From Ga0077527 sp964533495 (lineage in GTDB: Bacteria; Pseudomonadota; Gammaproteobacteria; Burkholderiales; SG8-41): DNA of 64,000 nt. Both the position numbers and the translations under genes were made by a program. The notes beneath the pieces were generated by a model, which was not told the origin of the DNA, ran no database searches, and worked only from the letters and a program-made list of their open reading frames with translations. The stretch covers positions 1-64,000 of the forward strand of contig CAZHJU010000004.1 of the NCBI GenBank assembly GCA_964533495.1, read 5' to 3'. Position 1 is the stretch's first letter. The number at the start of each line of letters is the position of its first letter. This document shows, piece by piece, positions 8,201 through 15,343 of this stretch.

Positions 8201-8787
8201 TCGCCGCCGGGGCTGGTGATGAGGCCATTGTTGGTGACGGCATTGCCGACCAGATAGACGCTGCCGCCGGTGATGCTGCCGTTGTTCACCACGCTGCCGG
8301 CGCCGGCACCATCGGTGAAACGCATGCGGTTGTTCAGGAAATCCTCATTGCTGAGGTTCAGCGTCGAGGCCACCAGGCCGGCGACGTTGATCTGGGATCC
8401 GGCGCCGAAGACGATGCCGTTGGGGTTGAGCAGGAACACCCGGCCGTTCGATTGCAGGGCGCCGAGAATGGCCGAGGGGTCCTGGCCGGTGACGCGGTTG
8501 AGCACGGCGGACAGCGCCGAGGGCTGGATGAAGCGGGTCAGTTCGCCGACGCTGATGGAGAACGAGCCCCAATTGATGATGGCATTGTGGCTGTTGGTGA
8601 TGTTGAGGATGTTGCCGGCCTGCTGGAAGCTCGCCGTGCCGTGCACCACCGTCGGGTTCGTGGGGTTGGCCAATGCCCCGCCGCTAAAGCAGGCGGCGAC
8701 GGCCAGGGCAATCACGGAAGGCTTGATGGAACGGGACCGCGAGGCTCCCGTCAGGACGTGTTCGCGCTGCAAACCGGATGTGTACAT
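5275..8787 (-). CDS. TpsA exoprotein, filamentous-haemagglutinin type, glycine-rich
   Basis: A large secreted adhesin-like protein (1170 residues from the ATG at 8785-8787, preceded by GGGGGG; an upstream start at 8826 is also open). An extended signal peptide ends near residue 40 (FSGGALA/NPTNP). The haemagglutinin-activity TPS domain follows, with NITNSHNAIINWGSF and NPNGI at 121-125, which is what TpsB recognises. The middle is beta-helix with Asn/Gly turns. From about residue 575 to 930 some ten glycine-rich loops (such as GGDGGEGQAGG and GGRGGDG) recur every 35-45 residues. The tail is charged (DPEKDKDVFEE) and ends with a single Cys, APICR. A nine-base poly-C tract lies at 6578-6586. 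Function beyond secretion is unknown. Confidence 0.9.
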   Translation of the reverse strand: MYTSGLQREHVLTGASRSRSIKPSVIALAVAACFSGGALANPTNPTVVHGTASFQQAGNILNITNSHNAIINWGSFSISVGELTRFIQPSALSAVLNRVTGQDPSAILGALQSNGRVFLLNPNGIVFGAGSQINVAGLVASTLNLSNEDFLNNRMRFTDGAGAGSVVNNGSITGGSVYLVGNAVTNNGLITSPGGEVVLAAGNSVELVNPGTPNLRVEVVAPDNEARNLGTVTAEAGRIGIYAGLIHNSGMLNASSAVAEGGRILLKAKKDITLTSTSVIDASGKGGGEIIALADNNTYVDGTLKASAPVSGNGGFIETSGKNRVKIADSAIIDTTAAQGVKGTWLIDPNDFVIAAGYGGDISGANLSSLLNSADVVISTAAYGGPNYFYGSGAYGGSNGDILVNDAVSWNSDSGLTLTAQRHVVVNQAITNLGTGDVKLNAGWDGITDPAASVLTNQNPGSIMLNAPVSTNGNVYLHAVSDITQSSSAPVMASSLLALSDMGAVKLADATNGVGTLAGGAMGSFAFKNSGDLVIGSVGGTNGITVDSYAGNGLDASINVAVTGGQLTVSRPVYARGGDGGEGQAGGNATITLSSSSSMQINSIGPITADGGEGGYGYFSPAGNGGNATVTLTSGGGLMVNGSVNANGGMGGYGDSGVNGGQGGNGVVDVNAAGTLTIAAYGGVVGQGGTGGYAEGGEGGGATAGRGGDGKVMMTAGAITVENGGQSGGQVRGEGGGGGSFYYYYGDPVQGGRGGDGVVQLTSSGNMDVMGEVSARGGWGGEGGEGGATGSGGNASVSLASTSGAMKISGGWVHADGGEGPYTAVAGTGGMATVNISSAGATTIENYADVFANGGDGGTAGGGGLVLVSASGGLTVSNSILTADGGSAAAGQGGAAGLTLLAGGNIQFEGAEGQVYGGDGNIGGDAGILMVAGGNIVLDSSYYYDTLNAVGGGNTPGMKSVIVAAAGNVSLINGAGISSTGTVGLGGANISLDDNSYVDADSTASVGATGSLSLTNGSSVEGYGNAYIATGGNVTVDGDSSILGNPDVFMTVGGVIHMNNGGTVAAGAPTTIHVTFPMLTSGGYFVNGVEGVVSEGALFSGGTGFFADGSGAILGTNLLVTYGGGVTLNIPTDALIVAMGQSTKPPDPEKDKDVFEEIGDEKKKDAPICR

Positions 8788-8855
8788 GGTGCCCCCCGTT
8801 TTCTCTGCGCCGCAAGAACCGGACATTCATCCGCGGATTGCGGCGATATTCCTGA

Positions 8856-8861
8856 ATTCTA
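8856..8861 (-). promoter_or_regulatory. Candidate -10 of the tpsA promoter
   Basis: TAGAAT on the minus strand, about 70 bases upstream of the tpsA ATG. No good -35 lies 16-18 bases upstream, which would fit an activator-dependent promoter. The CRP-like palindrome at 8911-8926 would be centred near -70. Confidence 0.35.
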
Positions 8862-8910
8862 AGCGTTTATTGCGGGAATGCACCAGTAATTTTGCGCGCC
8901 CCGGCGGCGT

Positions 8911-8926
8911 CGTGACTTATCTCACG
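8911..8926. promoter_or_regulatory. CRP/Vfr-like operator upstream of tpsA
   Basis: A palindrome CGTGACTTATCTCACG, which has the GTGA-N6-TCAC arrangement of the CRP family consensus. It lies in the 205-base space between rlmB and tpsA and is spaced like a class I site from the candidate -10. FNR-type half sites (TTGAT/ATCAA) are not present. Confidence 0.5.
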
Positions 8927-8992
8927 ATTCGCGCGGTTGCAGGAAAATGACCGACCCCAATCTGCGGCCGGATGCCGCGGGACAGGCCCGGC

Positions 8993-9733
8993 TCAGGCCG
9001 GCCGCCGTTGCCGTCTCGCTTCCGCCAGGCAGATTCCGGCCGACACCGAGACGTTGAGGCTCTCGACGCTGCCGAGCATCGGAATCCGCGCCAGTTCGTC
9101 GCAGGTCTCGCGGGTCAGCCGGCGCAGTCCCCCGCCCTCGGCGCCCAGCACCCAGCCCAGCGGCCCGCCGAGCTTGATGTCGTACAGATCGCGTTCGGCA
9201 TGCCCGTCCGCGCCGATCAGCCAGATGCCGCGGTCCTTCAGTTCGCGCATCGTGCGCGCGAGGTTGGTCACCATCAGGTAAGGCACGCTGTCCGCCGCGC
9301 CGCTCGCGACCTTGGCCACCGTGGCATTGAGGCCGACCGCGTGGTCCTTGGGCGCGAGCACCGCGTGCACGCCCATCGCGTCGGCCACCCGCAGGCAGGC
9401 GCCGAGATTGTGCGGGTCGGTGACGCCGTCGAGCAGCAGCAGCAGCGGCGGTTCAGCCAGCGCCTCCAGCACGTCCTCGACATGGGTCGGCATGCGCACC
9501 GGCTCGACTTTCGCCGCCACGCCCTGGTGACGGGCCTGTCCGGTCATGCCATCCAGCCGTTTCGTGTCCACCTGCATCACCCGCACGCCGCGCGATTGCG
9601 CCAGCGCCAGCAGGTCGCGCACGCGCTGGTCGCGGCGCGAGGCGTCGATGAAGATTTCGCGCACCGCCCCCTCGCGCTGGCGCAGGCGGCTGGTGACGGC
9701 ATGGAAGCCGTGGATCAGTTGCAATTCGATCAT
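8993..9733 (-). CDS. rlmB: 23S rRNA (guanosine-2251-2'-O)-methyltransferase RlmB
   Basis: A SPOUT-class enzyme that methylates Gm2251 in the peptidyl-transferase P loop using S-adenosylmethionine. The 246 residues contain an N-terminal substrate-binding domain starting with IHGFHAVTSRL. The trefoil-knot catalytic domain has DGVTDPHNLGA (102-112), LGAEGGGLRRL and SLNVSVSAGICLAE, the three SpoU motifs. It directly follows rnr on the same strand, the usual rnr-rlmB pair. The AT-rich element at 9736-9770 separates the two. Confidence 0.96.
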   Translation of the reverse strand: MIELQLIHGFHAVTSRLRQREGAVREIFIDASRRDQRVRDLLALAQSRGVRVMQVDTKRLDGMTGQARHQGVAAKVEPVRMPTHVEDVLEALAEPPLLLLLDGVTDPHNLGACLRVADAMGVHAVLAPKDHAVGLNATVAKVASGAADSVPYLMVTNLARTMRELKDRGIWLIGADGHAERDLYDIKLGGPLGWVLGAEGGGLRRLTRETCDELARIPMLGSVESLNVSVSAGICLAEARRQRRPA

Positions 9734-9735
9734 TT

Positions 9736-9770
9736 ATAAGTACTTGTTTTTAAACGATATTTTTAATTTC
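9736..9770 (+). repeat. AT-rich dispersed element, copy 3
   Basis: The core begins ATAAGTACTTGTTTTTAAAC. It occupies almost the whole 43-base gap between the rnr stop and the rlmB start and lies antisense to both genes. Confidence 0.65.
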
Positions 9771-9776
9771 AGTATT

Positions 9777-11957
9777 CTACGCCAGCACAAAATCGATGCG
9801 GGCGCCGTCGAGGTCGACGCGGGCGATCTTGACCCGCAGCCGGTCGCCGAGCCGGTAGCGCTGCCGCGTATGTTCGCCCATCAGCTCGTGCCGGGCCGCG
9901 TCGTATTTGAAGTAGTCCTTGCCCAGATCCGAAATGTGCACCAGGCCTTCGACATAGACGTCGTCCAACGCGACGAAGGCGCCGAAGGCCGCCACGCCGG
10001 CCACGCTGCCCATGAACACCTCGCCGACGCGGTCGCGCATGTAGTAGCACTTGAGCCAGGCGGTGACGTCCCGCGTCGCCTCGTCGGCGCGGCGCTCGGT
10101 CATCGAGCACTGCGCGCCGAGCTGCGCCCAGTCGCCGGGTTCGTATTGCCTGCCTTCGAGCACCGCCTTGATCGCGCGGTGCACCAGCAGGTCGGGATAA
10201 CGGCGGATCGGCGACGTGAAATGGGTGTAGGACTCGTAGGCCAGGCCGAAATGGCCGCTGTTCTTCGGCGTGTAGACCGCCTGCTTCAGCGAGCGCAGCA
10301 TCACCGTCTGCAGCAGTTGCGCATCCGGCCGGTCCTTGACCTTCGCCAGCAGCCTGGCGTAATCCAGCGCGTGCGGCGTGTCCCCGCCCGACAGTTGCAG
10401 GCCGAAGCCCTTCAGGAAATCGCGCAGCGCGCCGAGTTTTTCCGGCGTCGGTCCTTCGTGCACCCGGTAGAGCATCGGATGGCGGTTTTTATGCAGGAAA
10501 TCCGAGGCGCAGACGTTCGCCGCCAGCATGCACTCTTCGATCAGGCGGTGGGCGTCGTTGCGGATCACCGGCACGATGTTTTCGATCTTGCCCTTGTCGT
10601 TGAAGATCATCTGGGTTTCGATGGTCTCGAAATCGATCGCGCCGCGTTTCGAACGCGCCTTCGCCAGCAACTGGTAGAGCCGGTACAGCGCCTGCAGATG
10701 CGGCACCAACGCCCGGCGCCGCCGTGCCGGCGTGCCCCGCGCGTCCTCGAGGATGGCCGCGACTTCGGTATAGGTCAGGCGCGCATGCGAGCGCATGACC
10801 GCGGGGAAAAACCTGTAGCTCCTGATCGCACCGTGGCCGTCGATCTGCATGTCGCAGGCCATGGCCAGGCGCTCGACATCCGGATTGATCGAGCACAGGC
10901 CGTTGGACAGCGCCTCCGGCAGCATCGGGATCACCCGGCGCGGGAAGTACACCGAATTGCCGCGGTTGCGCGCCTCCCCGTCGAGCGCATCGCCCGCCTT
11001 CACGTAATGGCTGACGTCGGCGATCGCCACCACCAGCCGGAAACCGCCGCCGGCCGCCTCGCACCATACCGCGTCGTCGAAGTCCTTGGCGGTTTCGCCG
11101 TCGATGGTCACCAGCGGCAGGTCGCGCAGGTCGGTGCGTCCCTTGTGGTCGGCGCCGCGCACGGCTTTCGGCAGCTTCGCCGCCTGCGACTCGGCGTCCG
11201 GCGGGAAGATCCACGGCAGCGCGTGCTTGCGCAGCGCGATCTCGATCTCCATGCCCGGATCGGCATAGTTGCCCAGCACCTCGACCACCCGCGCCAGCGG
11301 CTGCGCATGGCGGCCGGGCTGCGAAATGATTTCGACGCTGACCACCTGCCCCGGCTTCGCCCTGCCCGCCTCGCCGGCGGGCACCACGAACTCCTGGCTG
11401 ATGCGCTTGTCCTCAGCGGTGACGAAGGTCACGCCGTGTTCGACGCGCAGCCGCCCCACCAGGCGCTGCTGGCCGTGCTCCAGCACTTCGACGATCTTGC
11501 CTTCGGGCCGGCCGCGGCGGTCCATGCCGCTGATGCGCGCCATCACGCGGTCGCCGTGCAGCACCTTCTGCATTTCCCGCGGCCCGAGAAAAAGGTCGGG
11601 CCCGTCATCCTCGCGCTGCAGGAAACCGAAACCGTCCTTGTGGCCGATGACCCGGCCGCGGATCAGATCGAGCTTCTCGACGACGCAAAGATCGCCGCGC
11701 CGGTTGCGCATGATCTGGCCGTCGCGCTCCATCGCCGCGATGCGCCGCGCGAAGGCTTCCTGCTCGCGCCGGCGGACATCGAGTTCACGGAAGAGATCGC
11801 CCTCTTCCATCGGCACGCCGGCCTCGATCAGCACGTCGAGAATCAGTTCCCGGCTCGGCAGCGGATGTTCGTAGCGCTCCGCTTCGCGGGCGCCGTAGGG
11901 ATCGGTGGCGCGGCGCGTAGACTTGCCGCCGGCCGCGGATTTTCTAGGTTTTTTCAT
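9777..11957 (-). CDS. rnr: Ribonuclease R
   Basis: A 3'-5' processive exoribonuclease of the RNB family that degrades structured RNA. The 726 residues comprise a basic N-terminus with winged-helix region (HPLPSRELILDVL), cold-shock domains at about 80-230, and the RNB catalytic core with AKDFDDAVWCE and YTHFTSPIRRYPDLLVHRAI. A C-terminal S1 domain (VGEVFMGSVAGVAAFGAFV) closes the protein, and the lysine-rich tail seen in enterobacteria is absent. The start at 11957 gives MKKPRKSAAGG. The promoter region is shared with the divergent tRNA-Leu gene. Confidence 0.96.
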   Translation of the reverse strand: MKKPRKSAAGGKSTRRATDPYGAREAERYEHPLPSRELILDVLIEAGVPMEEGDLFRELDVRRREQEAFARRIAAMERDGQIMRNRRGDLCVVEKLDLIRGRVIGHKDGFGFLQREDDGPDLFLGPREMQKVLHGDRVMARISGMDRRGRPEGKIVEVLEHGQQRLVGRLRVEHGVTFVTAEDKRISQEFVVPAGEAGRAKPGQVVSVEIISQPGRHAQPLARVVEVLGNYADPGMEIEIALRKHALPWIFPPDAESQAAKLPKAVRGADHKGRTDLRDLPLVTIDGETAKDFDDAVWCEAAGGGFRLVVAIADVSHYVKAGDALDGEARNRGNSVYFPRRVIPMLPEALSNGLCSINPDVERLAMACDMQIDGHGAIRSYRFFPAVMRSHARLTYTEVAAILEDARGTPARRRRALVPHLQALYRLYQLLAKARSKRGAIDFETIETQMIFNDKGKIENIVPVIRNDAHRLIEECMLAANVCASDFLHKNRHPMLYRVHEGPTPEKLGALRDFLKGFGLQLSGGDTPHALDYARLLAKVKDRPDAQLLQTVMLRSLKQAVYTPKNSGHFGLAYESYTHFTSPIRRYPDLLVHRAIKAVLEGRQYEPGDWAQLGAQCSMTERRADEATRDVTAWLKCYYMRDRVGEVFMGSVAGVAAFGAFVALDDVYVEGLVHISDLGKDYFKYDAARHELMGEHTRQRYRLGDRLRVKIARVDLDGARIDFVLA

Positions 11958-11986
11958 TTGAAGAATATTCTTTCATGGGCTAGAAT
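11958..11986 (+). promoter_or_regulatory. Sigma70 promoter of tRNA-Leu(CAG)
   Basis: TTGAAG (11958-11963), 17-base spacer, TAGAAT (11981-11986). The start would fall around 11993, some six bases before the mature tRNA. Confidence 0.7.
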
Positions 11987-11998
11987 GCCGCCCTCATT

Positions 11999-12083
11999 GC
12001 CCAGATGGCGGAATTGGTAGACGCACCAGTTTCAGGTACTGGCGGGTAACACCGTGGAGGTTCGAGTCCTCTTCTGGGCACCA
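11999..12083 (+). tRNA. tRNA-Leu (anticodon CAG)
   Basis: Acceptor stem GCCCAGA pairs with TCTGGGC, and the loop TTCAGGT carries anticodon CAG. There is a class II variable arm, a T loop TTCGAGT, and an encoded 3' CCA at 12081-12083. The total is 85 bases. It is single and read from its own promoter, with the inverted-repeat cassette beginning seven bases downstream. Confidence 0.97.
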
Positions 12084-12089
12084 AAATGC

Positions 12090-12119
12090 AGCGATGAGTG
12101 CGGAGCGATGAACGATGAG
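12090..12119 (+). repeat. Left inverted repeat of the four-helix-bundle cassette
   Basis: It begins AGCGATGAGTGCGGAGCGAT. Compared with the right copy read on the other strand it differs at three of 30 positions. It is itself made of CGATGAG-type units, and a further inverted CTCATCG at 12127-12133 lets it fold into a hairpin after the gene. Confidence 0.7.
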
Positions 12120-12127
12120 CTTTGCCC

Positions 12128-12493
12128 TCATCGCTTTTTCTTTTTGGCGGTCTTGGCGCTGGCCACCAGCATCGCGGTCAGTTCATTCGCCTCGGCCATC
12201 AGCGGCGCGGCTGCGGCAGGCGTGATCAATCCGGATTCTGTCAGGAGCTCAAGCCAGTAGCCGGTTTCCTCGATTTCCTGCAACGCGCCTTCGATTTTAC
12301 TGACAAAATCGGCAACGGATTTGGCGCGTCTCGCTTCGCGATATTGCGCGCCCACCGAAGTCCCGGAACGCAGAACCTGGCGCCCCAGCACCTGCCCCGG
12401 CATCCCCGCAGGCAACGTCGAGCACAGCCGGATGATCGCCAGCGCAAACCGGGTCGTGCGAACCTGCAACCCCGGATTGCGCTCATCACTCAT
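12128..12493 (-). CDS. Four-helix-bundle protein (S23/IVP, Avd-like family)
   Basis: The 121-residue product contains the family signature RSGTSVGAQYREARRAKSVA followed by DFVSKIEGALQEIEETGYWLELL, typical of the S23/23S-rRNA intervening-sequence proteins. These are basic helical bundles that form pentamers and resemble Avd of diversity-generating retroelements. Their function is unknown. The start at 12493 is chosen because GGAG sits six bases upstream inside the right inverted repeat; the reading frame stays open further, into purA, but that is not credible. The C-terminus AKKKKR is basic. The gene is 19 bases downstream of purA on the same strand and could be cotranscribed. Confidence 0.85.
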   Translation of the reverse strand: MSDERNPGLQVRTTRFALAIIRLCSTLPAGMPGQVLGRQVLRSGTSVGAQYREARRAKSVADFVSKIEGALQEIEETGYWLELLTESGLITPAAAAPLMAEANELTAMLVASAKTAKKKKR

Positions 12494-12511
12494 CGCTCCG
12501 CGCTCATCGCT
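12482..12511 (-). repeat. Right inverted repeat of the four-helix-bundle cassette
   Basis: Read on the minus strand it begins AGCGATGAGCGCGGAGCGAT. It contains both the GGAG ribosome binding site and the ATG of the enclosed gene. Confidence 0.7.
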
Positions 12512-12512
12512 G

Positions 12513-13805
12513 TCAGTCAAAGGGATTGCGACGCACGATCGTGTGCTCACGGTCGGCCCCGGTCGACACGATGTCGATCGGCACGCCGCAGACTTCTTCC
12601 ATGCGCTTGAGGTAGTTGCGCGCCGCCGCCGGCAGGTCGTCGAAGCGCGTCACGCCCACCGTGCTGTCCTGCCAGCCCGGCATCTCCTCGTACACCGGCT
12701 GGCACTCGGCCAGCAGTTCGGCGCCGAAGGGCAGAATGTCGCGGGCCACGCCGCTCATTTTGTAGCCGACGCCGATCTGCACGCTTTCCATGCCGTCGAG
12801 CACGTCGAGCTTGGTCACGCACAGCCCGGACACGCCGTTGATCTGGATCGAGCGTTTCAGCGCGGCGGCGTCGAACCAGCCGCAGCGCCGCGGCCGGCCG
12901 GTGGTCGCGCCGACTTCGTTGCCGCGGGTGGCGATCTGCCTGCCGATGTCGTCGTCGAGCTCTGTCGGAAACGGCCCCGAGCCGACGCGCGTGGTGTACG
13001 CCTTGGTGATCCCCAGCACGTAGTGCAGACTCTGCGGGCCGATGCCGGCGCCCGCTGCCGCCGCGCCGGCCACGCAGTTGCTGGACGTGACATAGGGATA
13101 GGTGCCGTGATCGACGTCGAGCAGCGTGCCCTGCGCGCCCTCGAACAGCAGGTTGTCGCCCGCCTGCTGCGCCTCAAACAGCAGCCGCGGCACGTCCGCC
13201 ACCATCGGCTTGATGCGCTCGGCGAAGGCCATCGTGTCGTCCAGCGTTTTCTGGAACGGCACCGGCTCGGCCTTGAAATAATTCTTCAGCACGAAATTGT
13301 GGAAATCGAGCACTTCGCCGAGTTTCGCCGCGAAACGCTCGCGGTAGAACAGGTCCTGCAGGCGGATCGCCCGGCGCGCCACCTTGTCCTCGTAAGCCGG
13401 GCCGATGCCGCGGCCGGTGGTGCCGATCTTGCCGGCGCCCTTCGCCGCTTCCCGCGCGCGGTCCAGCGCCACGTGGTGCGGCAGGATCAGCGGGCAGGCC
13501 TCGCTGATTTTCAGCCGGCCGGCAACGTCGACGCTGGCCGCCTTCAGGGTGTCGATTTCCTCCAGCAGGGCCTCCGGCGAGATGACCACGCCGTTGCCGA
13601 TGTAGCAGGCGACCTTGTCGCGCAGGATGCCCGAGGGAATCAGGTGCAGGACGGTCTTCCTGCCGTTGATCACCAGCGTATGCCCGGCGTTGTGCCCGCC
13701 CTGGAAACGCACCACGCCGCGGGCGCGGTCGGTCAGCCAGTCGACGATCTTGCCCTTGCCTTCGTCACCCCACTGGGTGCCGATCACCACCACGTTCCTG
13801 CTCAT
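12513..13805 (-). CDS. purA: Adenylosuccinate synthetase
   Basis: PurA joins aspartate to IMP with GTP in the first committed step to AMP. The 430-residue protein shows the N-terminal GTQWGDEGKGKIVDWL phosphate loop, GHNAGHT, the ATGRGIGPAYEDKVAR-type segment (TGRGIGPAYEDKVARR) and the C-terminal RFDDLP and STGADREHTI regions. Length is normal for bacteria. It lies downstream of hisZ in the hfl/hisZ/purA block, the usual betaproteobacterial order. The four-helix-bundle cassette sits immediately after its stop. Confidence 0.97.
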   Translation of the reverse strand: MSRNVVVIGTQWGDEGKGKIVDWLTDRARGVVRFQGGHNAGHTLVINGRKTVLHLIPSGILRDKVACYIGNGVVISPEALLEEIDTLKAASVDVAGRLKISEACPLILPHHVALDRAREAAKGAGKIGTTGRGIGPAYEDKVARRAIRLQDLFYRERFAAKLGEVLDFHNFVLKNYFKAEPVPFQKTLDDTMAFAERIKPMVADVPRLLFEAQQAGDNLLFEGAQGTLLDVDHGTYPYVTSSNCVAGAAAAGAGIGPQSLHYVLGITKAYTTRVGSGPFPTELDDDIGRQIATRGNEVGATTGRPRRCGWFDAAALKRSIQINGVSGLCVTKLDVLDGMESVQIGVGYKMSGVARDILPFGAELLAECQPVYEEMPGWQDSTVGVTRFDDLPAAARNYLKRMEEVCGVPIDIVSTGADREHTIVRRNPFD

Positions 13806-13846
13806 AGTCCTGTTGCCTTTTCCGACCTCTCCAATAAGGGAGGATC

Positions 13847-13878
13847 GTATAAATTTATGTTTAAAATTAAGTAGTTAT
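13847..13878 (-). repeat. AT-rich dispersed element, copy 4
   Basis: The minus strand core begins ATAACTACTTAATTTTAAAC. It lies between the hisZ stop (13888) and the purA start, in the same orientation as these genes. Confidence 0.55.
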
Positions 13879-13887
13879 AAAATATAG

Positions 13888-15048
13888 CTAATCTGTTTTC
13901 TGGATAATCCAGCGACCCTTGCGCAGCACCAGCCCGCGATCGCAGCCCAGCTCGGCACGATGGCGGGCGTGGCCGGGCAGATCCTCGATCACCACGATAC
14001 CCCGGCCGCGCAAGGCCGCAATACGCTGCTGCAGCGCCCGGTCACCCGGCCGGTACGGCGCCAGAACCCGCGACATGCCGGACTTCCCGCCGCCCGCCGC
14101 CGCCAGTTCGCGCAGGTCCATGCTGAAACCGGTCGCCGGGCGCGCGCGGCCGAAGGCCTTGCCCACCTCGTCGTAGCGACCGCCCTGCGCCAGCGCGTTG
14201 GGCCGGGCATTGGCATAGGCCGCGAACACGACGCCGCTGTGATAGTGATAACCGCGCAGTTCGCCGAGGTCGAAGCTGCGGATCGGCACCAGGTCGGCGA
14301 ACTGCCGCGACAGCGCCGACAGGTCGCGCAGGGCGGCGCGGATTTCGGGCAGTGCCGGCAGCACCCGGCGCGCGCGCGCCAGCACTTCCGGCCCGCCATA
14401 GAGTCCGGGCAAGGCGGCCAGCGCGTCACGGGTGACGCGGTCCAGTCCGCGCGCCAGCGCCGCGATGGCCGGCGCGTCCTTGGCCTGCATCGCCTGGAAC
14501 AGCTCGGATTCCAGTTCCCGGCTCACCCGCGCGCGGCGCAGCAGGGCGCGGAACACGGCGACATGCCCGATATCCAGCGAGATTTCACGGACTCCGGCGA
14601 GGCGCAGGGCGCGCAGCATCAGGCGCTGCACTTCGACGTCGCTTTCGATGCCGCCATGACCGTAGATCTCGGCGCCGATCTGCAGCGGCTCGCGCGTGCG
14701 GTTAAGACCGCCCGGTCTGGTGCGCAGCACGCTTCCGGCGTAACAGAGCCGGGTCACGCCGCCGCGGTTGAGCAGATGCGCGTCGATGCGCGCCACCTGC
14801 GGCGTGATGTCCGCGCGCACGCCGAGCATCCGCCCCGACAACTGGTCCACCAGCTTGAAGGTCTGCAAATCCAGATCGTGCCCGGTGCCGGTCAGCAGCG
14901 AATCCACGTACTCGAGCAACGGCGGCATCACCAGTTCGTAGCCGTGGACTGCAAAATCATCCAGGATCAGCCGGCGCACGCGCTCGACCCGACGCGCTTC
15001 GTCGGGCAGGACATCCTCGATGTATTCAGGCAGCAGCCAGGTTCTCAT
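13888..15048 (-). CDS. hisZ: ATP phosphoribosyltransferase regulatory subunit HisZ
   Basis: HisZ is a catalytically dead histidyl-tRNA synthetase relative that binds short-form HisG and gives it histidine feedback in the first step of histidine synthesis. The 386 residues begin MRTWLLPEYIEDVLPDEARR. They include class II synthetase motif 2-like TRLCYAGSVLRTRPGG and motif 3-like ARPATGFSMDLREL. The Met at 15048 is chosen over an upstream in-frame start at 15120 because the longer form would run into the DUF2065 gene and lacks family similarity. No hisG is nearby. Confidence 0.95.
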   Translation of the reverse strand: MRTWLLPEYIEDVLPDEARRVERVRRLILDDFAVHGYELVMPPLLEYVDSLLTGTGHDLDLQTFKLVDQLSGRMLGVRADITPQVARIDAHLLNRGGVTRLCYAGSVLRTRPGGLNRTREPLQIGAEIYGHGGIESDVEVQRLMLRALRLAGVREISLDIGHVAVFRALLRRARVSRELESELFQAMQAKDAPAIAALARGLDRVTRDALAALPGLYGGPEVLARARRVLPALPEIRAALRDLSALSRQFADLVPIRSFDLGELRGYHYHSGVVFAAYANARPNALAQGGRYDEVGKAFGRARPATGFSMDLRELAAAGGGKSGMSRVLAPYRPGDRALQQRIAALRGRGIVVIEDLPGHARHRAELGCDRGLVLRKGRWIIQKTD

Positions 15049-15106
15049 GGCGTGGTCGTTCCGGGCGCGCTTCGGCGCAAAACGCGCATTATAGAAGTTT
15101 GGGAAA

Positions 15107-15295
15107 TCAGTGCAGCGCAAAGTACAGCAGCGCCAGCCCGGCCAGCATCGAAGCCAGTCCGATGAAACGCAACTGGCCGTCGTTCAGTTCGATCAGCCGC
15201 CGGAAGGTGTCCCGCCAGGCTGCCGGCAGCAGGAACGGCAGCAGCCCTTCGATCACCAGCATCAGGGCCACTGCCGCGAGCAGGCTGTCAGCCAT
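15107..15295 (-). CDS. DUF2065 small membrane protein (YjeT type)
   Basis: A small inner-membrane protein of unknown function. From the Met at 15295 it has 62 residues: helix one MADSLLAAVALMLVIEGLLP, a short polar stretch WRDTFRRLIELNDGQLR, and helix two FIGLASMLAGLALLYFAL. The fused motif LIEGxLPF...R is the DUF2065 signature. A start five codons earlier (15310) is also open. It lies between hflC and hisZ, where this family is regularly found. Confidence 0.88.
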   Translation of the reverse strand: MADSLLAAVALMLVIEGLLPFLLPAAWRDTFRRLIELNDGQLRFIGLASMLAGLALLYFALH

Positions 15296-15343
15296 GAATG
15301 CGGTATCCACCGGCTGCGGCCAGCGGGCGGGCGACGCCCGGGA

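Larger units (their letters stand above)
12090..12511 (-). mobile_element. Candidate small cassette with inverted ends carrying a four-helix-bundle gene
   Basis: Two 30-base inverted repeats with 27 matches bound a 422-base unit wedged between tRNA-Leu and purA. The right end stops two bases from the purA stop codon and the left begins seven bases after the tRNA CCA. It encodes only a S23-type four-helix-bundle protein and no transposase, so if it moves it must use a host or trans-acting enzyme. No target-site duplication is evident. Mobility is inference. Confidence 0.45.

Noticed and set aside
9546..12020. Plus-strand 824-codon frame opposite rnr
   Set aside because: It covers rnr exactly in antisense and even enters the tRNA-Leu gene; no recognisable domain.
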